Source: CAYWGR01 sp964458015 (GTDB lineage: Bacteria > Planctomycetota > Planctomycetia > Pirellulales > Thermoguttaceae). Taken from it: a stretch of 27,290 bases of DNA. Of this stretch, positions 22,354-27,290 are shown in pieces. The DNA lies in contig CAYWGR010000066.1 in NCBI GenBank assembly GCA_964458015.1, positions 1 through 27,290 of the forward strand. Reading direction: 5' to 3'. The position numbers and the translations under genes were made by a program. The notes beneath the pieces are model-generated. The model saw nothing but the letters and a program-made list of their open reading frames with translations. It was not told the DNA's origin and ran no database searches. The stretch's first letter is position 1. Every line of letters starts with the position of its first letter.

Positions 22354-23502
22354 ATGCAATTCTTTCGTCGGCGACCCGCTGAATCGCGAACTCGGCTGCA
22401 AGGGATATTGACGTTGCCGGCTGCGGCGGGTTCGATGCAGTTGGCGGTTGCGCTCATTGCGATTTATGCAATTCTCTTGGCATGGGCCACATTGGCTGAA
22501 AGCCGATACGGCACGGCGGCCGCCCATTTTGGCATCTACGATACGGGCTGGTTTGCAACGTTGAATGCCCTCTTGGCTTTCAATGTCGCATGCGCCGTGG
22601 CTGTGCGATTTCCTTGGCGACGGCGGCAAACAGGTTTTCTCGTCACGCACTTGGGCATTCTCGTTTTGCTCCTCGGCTGTTTGGCCACACGACAATTGGG
22701 CATTGAGGCTCAGTTGCCGATCTACGAGGGCCGAGCCGCCCATATCGCGTATCAAGATTCTTATCACTTCCAGCTTCAGGTAAACGGCGGCAAGACAATT
22801 TGCGTGCCGTTTATTCCAGGGCCGTTTAGCTGGAATCAATATGACGAGCTTTCTTGGTTTCCGTGGCATTTGGCATATCGCAGCCAGGGAACGGTTTACA
22901 ACGAAAACGGCATTGTTTTGGAAGTGCTGGATTACTCGAAAGATCCAAGGCCCTCGCCTCACGTGCGGCTTTCCGTTGATGGTGTATCCAAGGAATTTGA
23001 TTTGCTTGCCGCGATGGAAGACCCCGGCGAAGACCAACGTGAACAATGCGTTGAATGCGGCAGCCGTCGCGCATGCGTCACTTTGCGGCAGGATGAAGTG
23101 GATTTGGGATTCCAGGTTTTTTTGCATCAATTCCAGCGAAAGCTCGACCCAGGTGGAGGCATGGCGTCGCATTATTCCAGCCGAGTCGATATTTTGGATC
23201 TCGGCAATCCACCGGAGAAGCTTGAGGAGGACGTGACGGTCAATTTGAATGCGCCGGCGGATTTCACGGATCCTTCGAGCGGCCGAACCTACCGGCTGTT
23301 TCAGTCGAGCTTTCGAGGCCCTTGGACACCCGGCGAACCGGAGTTTGACCAGTTGGTCAGGAATGACCACACGCGCGACATCATTTATCTCTCGCAATTG
23401 AGCGTGAACTACGATCCCGGCCGCTACGTGAAATACGCAGGCAGCGTAATGATCATCCTGGGAATTGTTTTGGTGTATTTTTTTGGAAAGGGCAAGCGTT
23501 AA
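22354..23502 (+). CDS. resB: cytochrome c biogenesis protein ResB/Ccs1
   Basis: This is a 382-residue membrane protein of System II cytochrome c maturation. Three transmembrane helices lie near the N-terminus (about 28-48, 66-86 and 94-113). A periplasmic domain of about 245 residues follows, then a last helix (YAGSVMIILGIVLVYFFGKG). The VTHLGILVLLLG segment in TM3 carries a histidine in the position expected for heme contact in the family. With CcsA it forms the heme exporter and synthase that attaches heme to apocytochrome c outside the membrane. CcsA follows after a short gap. The length is close to other short ResB forms, and there is no fusion to CcsA. Confidence 0.88.
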   Translation: MQFFRRRPAESRTRLQGILTLPAAAGSMQLAVALIAIYAILLAWATLAESRYGTAAAHFGIYDTGWFATLNALLAFNVACAVAVRFPWRRRQTGFLVTHLGILVLLLGCLATRQLGIEAQLPIYEGRAAHIAYQDSYHFQLQVNGGKTICVPFIPGPFSWNQYDELSWFPWHLAYRSQGTVYNENGIVLEVLDYSKDPRPSPHVRLSVDGVSKEFDLLAAMEDPGEDQREQCVECGSRRACVTLRQDEVDLGFQVFLHQFQRKLDPGGGMASHYSSRVDILDLGNPPEKLEEDVTVNLNAPADFTDPSSGRTYRLFQSSFRGPWTPGEPEFDQLVRNDHTRDIIYLSQLSVNYDPGRYVKYAGSVMIILGIVLVYFFGKGKR

Positions 23503-23534
23503 GCAGATCACCTCTTACCGCGATATTGTCATCA

Positions 23535-25823
23535 ATGTTCCAATCCAAGATTTTCATTTTAATCCTTGCTTTATCACTCGCCGGCGCCTGCCGGGGTGAG
23601 GATGTTGCGGATTTGGATTGGAATGCTTGGGAAAACATGCCGGTTCTCGTCGAAGGGCGCATCGCTCCTCTAGATACCTATGCCCGGGAGACGGTTGAAT
23701 CCATTTGCGGGCATATCAACCCGACATTACAGTTGCCTGGACGACAACCGCACCAATACGCCGCTTCGGAATTGCTTTTTGCTTGGCTTGTAGAGCCCGA
23801 GAAATGGGAAAACGTTGCATTTCTCATCGCCCAAGATGCTGAATTGCGAACCAAGATACTGGATTTGCCGCTGTCCGATGCCGATGGACGGCGATTATTT
23901 TATGCATCGCCGACCGAAGTTGAGAATAGCGTTAAAGTGGGGCAACGCTGGGCGGATATTCAGAAACGCAGCGAAGCGGAAGGGAAGGCGTTTCGGTTGT
24001 CAGGCGTTGACAAGAAGTTGAAAAACCTAGTCGATGCCTACGGCGCATTTCGATCGCTGACCTACAATCCGAATAATCCCCAAGATACGCCGCGACGTTT
24101 TTATACCCGGATGAGTTCAGCAGCCATGGCATGGCGCAAACTAGCCGGCAATCTTCAGGCGGCCAATCGCATCAGCCGTGACGATGCGATCCGGCAAGCA
24201 ATGGTCCAGGCGGGCGAAGCTTTGCAGAAGCTGATGTCGGGGGCGCACGGCGGCGAGTTTTCACGCGAAAAAATGGAAGCAGCGGCTCATGCGTTCCGAA
24301 CGGCAGGCGAACAGCTATCGGCGCGATTGATCGATAGCGAGGACCGGCCGCTAGCGGCATTAGCAGCCGATCTTGCACGACAGACCGAAGAATTGCAGTT
24401 GTCGCTTTATGACAACGGTGAAACGCTGCGGTTGACACCGGCATTGAACAGCGGCGCCTTGGAGGCGAACCGCACGCCGGACGACGATGCTTCGCCGTGG
24501 TTGAGTTATCAAGCGTTGCTTTTTGGTTCCGACGATTTGCTACATGCCTACCCGAAAGCAAAAATCAAGGAAGTGCGCAAGGCTTGGGCCGAAGTTAAGA
24601 AAGCATATCTCAATCGGGGATTGGCGAATCGGCATGCAAAATTCGCGTCGGCCATGAAACAGTTTGCCGAGGCAACGCGACAGTTGGGTGAAAATATCGA
24701 GCCGTTGCGGCAGAAGCTTCCGCTGCTGCATCGCGACCAGGAATTAATTGATTTAACAGCCTATCCCCTCCCGCATGTAACCGAAACAGAAGTGTTTTAC
24801 AACCGGTTGGATCCTTTTTTCTGGTCGTGGACCATCAGCCTCGGGGCAACGGTTTGCTTGCTCTTGGCCGTGCGACGATGGCAAAGGCCGTTGTTCTGGC
24901 TCGGCATAGCCGTGTTGATCATCGCGCAGTTGTTTACGGCGGCCGGCATGACGCTGCGAGGCGTAATTACCGGCTTGGTCCCGCTCACGGGGATGTTCGA
25001 GACGGTTGTGTTTGTCGCCATCTATTCATCGCTTTTGGGGGTTTGGTATGCATTGAAGCCCCTGTTTCTGCGAACATCGAACGGCATCGCGGAAGTCATC
25101 CAACGGCGACTGTTTGCGCTGGCCGGCGCGATTGTCGGTTTCACCGCGATGGTGTTGGCCTATTATGCGCCGGCGACGGTGATGCACCGCAACATCGGTT
25201 CGGTCGCGCCGATTCTGCGCGATAATTTTTGGCTGGCCGTGCATGTGGTAACGATCATGGCCAGTTATGCCTCGGCCGCAATTGCGTTGATATTGGGCGA
25301 CATCGCCTTGGGATATTATCTTTTCGGCCGATATCGGACAGAAGATTTCGAGACCAAAACCCAACGCCGGCCGCCCGAGATCTGCTCAACGTTGGCGGAC
25401 TTTACCTATGCGGCCATTCAAATCACGGTATTGTTGTTGGCCACGGGCACCATTCTCGGCGCGTTTTGGGCCGATAAGGCTTGGGGACGTTTCTGGGGAT
25501 GGGATCCCAAGGAAGTCTGGGCGCTCATTTCACTTCTGGTTTACATCTTGATCCTTCATGCACGTTATATCGGCTGGGCGGGTGAATTCGGTATGATTGT
25601 AGCCGCCGTACTGGGGGCTACCGCGGTGCTTTTTACCTGGTATGGCGTAAACTTCCTCTTGGGGAGCGGAATGCATGCCTACGGTTCGGGTGCAGGCGGA
25701 CAACGCGAAGTCGGCGCGGCCGTGGCTCTGCAATGGTTGTTTTTGGCGGCGGCCGCAGTTCGGCATATAATGGAGAGTCGGGATACAAAATGCCAAACCC
25801 AAGAAACAGTGCGTGAAACCTGA
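23535..25823 (+). CDS. ccsA: cytochrome c biogenesis protein CcsA with long periplasmic N-terminal domain
   Basis: The protein is 762 residues from the ATG; an in-frame TTG at 23526 is an alternative start. A signal sequence (FILILALSLAGACRGE) precedes a soluble domain of about 400 residues, which begins WENMPVLVEGRIAPLDTYAR, a block also seen in CcsA-like proteins of other phyla. The C-terminal part (about 425-755) is the multi-helix CcsA/ResC domain, with the tryptophan-rich heme-handling loop WGRFWGWDPKEVWAL (about 649-663) and flanking histidines in MHRNIG, WLAVHVV and ILHARYIGW. It acts with ResB to export heme and ligate it to cytochromes c. The next gene starts 18 nt later. Confidence 0.9.
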   Translation: MFQSKIFILILALSLAGACRGEDVADLDWNAWENMPVLVEGRIAPLDTYARETVESICGHINPTLQLPGRQPHQYAASELLFAWLVEPEKWENVAFLIAQDAELRTKILDLPLSDADGRRLFYASPTEVENSVKVGQRWADIQKRSEAEGKAFRLSGVDKKLKNLVDAYGAFRSLTYNPNNPQDTPRRFYTRMSSAAMAWRKLAGNLQAANRISRDDAIRQAMVQAGEALQKLMSGAHGGEFSREKMEAAAHAFRTAGEQLSARLIDSEDRPLAALAADLARQTEELQLSLYDNGETLRLTPALNSGALEANRTPDDDASPWLSYQALLFGSDDLLHAYPKAKIKEVRKAWAEVKKAYLNRGLANRHAKFASAMKQFAEATRQLGENIEPLRQKLPLLHRDQELIDLTAYPLPHVTETEVFYNRLDPFFWSWTISLGATVCLLLAVRRWQRPLFWLGIAVLIIAQLFTAAGMTLRGVITGLVPLTGMFETVVFVAIYSSLLGVWYALKPLFLRTSNGIAEVIQRRLFALAGAIVGFTAMVLAYYAPATVMHRNIGSVAPILRDNFWLAVHVVTIMASYASAAIALILGDIALGYYLFGRYRTEDFETKTQRRPPEICSTLADFTYAAIQITVLLLATGTILGAFWADKAWGRFWGWDPKEVWALISLLVYILILHARYIGWAGEFGMIVAAVLGATAVLFTWYGVNFLLGSGMHAYGSGAGGQREVGAAVALQWLFLAAAAVRHIMESRDTKCQTQETVRET

Positions 25824-25841
25824 GAAGCGAAGGGACAGTTC

Positions 25842-26870
25842 ATGGCACCATGCAGGATAAAGATTGCAAATTTCTGCATTCCCTCGGCGCAACAAATCGT
25901 CCTTGGCGTTTTGGTGTCCATCGTTTTTTTCGTTTTGACGCGAACGTCAACAGCGCAAGAGTTGGCATTGTTGGAAAAGATGCCAAGCGATCTGCTGCGT
26001 TTCACCGGCGGTGCAAGGCCGGACGAACACGGCATGGTCGGCTACAACCGTGATGGGTTTAAGAGCCCGGAATTCCAACGCGGCGCAATGCACTACATGA
26101 TTCGCGCCATCGTGCGCAAGGATACGACGTGCATCGACCAGGGCTGGCTTGCAATCGATGCAGCGTTTCGCTATCAGACCGAGAACGGCGGTTTCAGCCG
26201 CAAAGGCACACCGCACGGCGGCCCTTCGGCCGTGGCGTTTTGGCTGGCCGATTTGAGCCAGGCCCTGCTGATTTTGCGTGAAAGCGAGCTTGGCCCAAAA
26301 TACCAGACGCGCATCGACCATTTAATGCCTAAAATCGGCCAGGCGGCGCGATGGCTGGCACAGCCGCGTTATCAAGAGCGATTGAAACGCGAGGATGCTG
26401 AAACACCCAACCGATTGCTGTTCGATGCGTTGGCCTACGGGTTGTCGGGCATTTTGCTTAATGATGCGGAGTTGAAGCGGATTGGCCAAGGATTTGTCGA
26501 GTCCGCCATGACGCGCTATCGTTCGTGTGATGGCGTTTTTTTAGAAAAGGGCGGAGCCGATTCAAGCTATCAGGCCGTGGCAGCATTGAAACTCCAGATT
26601 TGGGCAATTCATTTTCCCGACAAAAAGCTGGACAATGCCATCAATCGCGCCGTGGAATGGGAACGAAGCCGTGTGAAGGACGATGGGGAAGTCGAAGTTG
26701 CGGGCAACACCAGGACAGGCTTGGGGCAGGAGCAATGGATGGGCCACGATAAAGGCGTGAATCTAAGCGAAGTCACACTCTGCCTGCTTTATCACTACGC
26801 CCGAACCGGCGATGAACAATCCTTGGCGGCGGCTCGGCGGATCGTCGAGCGACGAAAAAAAGGAGTCTAG
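25842..26870 (+). CDS. exported protein of unknown function, probably helical
   Basis: This 342-residue protein has an N-terminal hydrophobic segment (IVLGVLVSIVFFVLTRTSTA, 19-38) that is a signal peptide or anchor. The remainder is rich in amphipathic helices, with the aromatic/glycine blocks RYQTENGGFSRKGTPHGGPS, NRLLFDALAYGLSGILLND and TLCLLYHYARTGDEQSLAAA. The pattern resembles an alpha/alpha toroid such as some polysaccharide lyases or hydrolases, but no family could be assigned. AAGGG lies 9 nt before the ATG and the gene follows ccsA by 18 nt, so it is probably in the same transcript. An 8-bp hairpin right after the stop (26871-26907) may end it. Confidence 0.8.
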   Translation: MAPCRIKIANFCIPSAQQIVLGVLVSIVFFVLTRTSTAQELALLEKMPSDLLRFTGGARPDEHGMVGYNRDGFKSPEFQRGAMHYMIRAIVRKDTTCIDQGWLAIDAAFRYQTENGGFSRKGTPHGGPSAVAFWLADLSQALLILRESELGPKYQTRIDHLMPKIGQAARWLAQPRYQERLKREDAETPNRLLFDALAYGLSGILLNDAELKRIGQGFVESAMTRYRSCDGVFLEKGGADSSYQAVAALKLQIWAIHFPDKKLDNAINRAVEWERSRVKDDGEVEVAGNTRTGLGQEQWMGHDKGVNLSEVTLCLLYHYARTGDEQSLAAARRIVERRKKGV

Positions 26871-26907
26871 GCCGCATTATTGCCACGGCATCCGCGCAAA
26901 ATGCGGC
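26871..26907. terminator. 8-bp hairpin after the last complete gene
   Basis: GCCGCATT (26871-26878) pairs with AATGCGGC (26900-26907) across a 21-nt loop, starting one base after the stop codon. There is no T-tract. It could be a weak terminator or the outer edge of the decayed mobile element that follows. Confidence 0.35.
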
Positions 26908-27110
26908 ATGGACGAGCCAAGCAAGGCGAAACACGCAAGTTCTGGGAAGCGGTAATCCGGCTTTAGACCGAAAGCAGCCTTCCGGTTCGAGTGTTTTGTA
27001 GCCGAGAGGGGCTGACAGAGCATACGTTCTATTCATGGCGACTCGAGTTGAAGCTGGAGGATTGGCCATCTCCGTATCAATCATGGTCGACGACCGCCCC
27101 ATCACTTTTG
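26901..27110 (+). pseudogene. decayed transposase accessory gene (IS66 TnpA-like)
   Basis: From the ATG at 26901 the frame reads MRHGRAKQGETRKFWEAVIR, hits TAG at 26964-26966, then continues as VRVFCSREGLTEHTFYSWRL. This order of FW, an FC block and FYSWR-x-EL is typical of the short helix-turn-helix accessory protein of IS66-type elements. The similarity fades near 27065. In a neighbouring frame RPITFAPM (about 27093-27116) resembles the usual end of that protein, implying a frameshift. With a stop and a frameshift it is a relic. It is the only gene-like content in the last 420 bases. Confidence 0.5.
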
Positions 27111-27231
27111 CACCGATGCGGAAATCGGACAAAGTTGATACAGTGCAACGGCTGTGTGTTTCACCGCGGATGTACACATGTGAACGCGGATAGGTATTGT
27201 CGGAGATTTTTTTGAGACAGGATTTACCAGA

Positions 27232-27261
27232 TTGACACTAGTGTCCGAACGTTTTTATAAA
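27232..27261 (+). promoter_or_regulatory. near-consensus promoter with overlapping palindrome
   Basis: TTGACA (27232-27237) is a perfect -35 and TATAAA (27256-27261) matches the -10 at 5 of 6, with an 18-nt spacer. GACACTAGTGTC (27234-27245), a perfect 12-bp palindrome, overlaps the -35 and could be a repressor operator. It reads towards the right edge into unseen sequence. Confidence 0.55.
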
Positions 27262-27290
27262 ACTCACGTGTAAGCGTTTGCTAATCAACG

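Noticed and set aside
22162..23511. 449-codon minus-strand open frame
   Set aside because: Antisense to the polyhydroxyalkanoic acid system and resB genes, with no membrane pattern or known motif.
26773..27177. 134-codon minus-strand open frame at the right end
   Set aside because: It overlaps the end of the preceding gene and the transposase-accessory relic; its composition fits an antisense shadow.
1..27290. CRISPR array, tRNA, rRNA, prophage or defence genes
   Set aside because: No regularly spaced repeats, cloverleaf, rRNA cores, integrase, nuclease or restriction genes were recognised anywhere in the window.

Overview
The window looks like a planctomycete chromosome segment of the Pirellula/Thermogutta type. 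This is inferred from its gene families rather than from a marker gene: several Gfo/Idh/MocA oxidoreductases with twin-arginine (Tat) signals, XylR-like AraC regulators, an FG-GAP/VCBS propeller protein, a secreted right-handed beta-helix protein, a sigma54 activator and a System II cytochrome c maturation pair. Codon third positions are GC-leaning. There are no tRNA, rRNA or CRISPR features. The only mobile-element traces are at the right edge.

Layout. 80-1685 (minus): XylR-type regulator behind a membrane-anchored helix-hairpin-helix protein. 1885-2814 (plus): nadC, convergent with an isocitrate dehydrogenase-family gene (2838-3938, minus). 4285-7120 (plus): membrane histidine kinase and NtrC-type response regulator. 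7144-7225: near-perfect palindromic repeat. 7370-14942: a carbohydrate region holding a Tat-exported oxidoreductase (plus), a strong bidirectional terminator, an oxidoreductase/propeller operon (minus), a divergent PAS-AraC regulator, a beta-helix protein (minus) and a ChbG/YdjC-type deacetylase (plus). The deacetylase is interrupted by a 10-N assembly gap that also breaks its frame. 14953-15957 (minus): D-2-hydroxyacid dehydrogenase. 16315-21904 (plus): DoxX-like membrane protein, two tandem paralogous Gfo/Idh/MocA proteins and a xylose-isomerase-like TIM-barrel protein. 22018-26870 (plus): polyhydroxyalkanoic acid system protein, ResB, CcsA and an exported protein of unknown function. 26871-27290: decayed transposase-accessory gene and a near-consensus promoter reading off the edge.

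How the genes may work together. The central part reads as saccharide utilisation: secreted or exported enzymes act on a glycan, two AraC-type regulators sense sugars, and the oxidoreductases oxidise or isomerise sugar units. The most distinctive module is the DoxX / oxidoreductase pair / TIM-barrel operon. Both oxidoreductases carry EKL instead of the usual EKP motif and share an extra segment of about 85 residues. The second has lost a credible Tat hydrophobic core. DoxX carries a soluble insertion of about 200 residues. This suggests, as inference only, a membrane-associated sugar-oxidation complex feeding a lyase or isomerase. The cytochrome c maturation genes next door fit a respiratory envelope.
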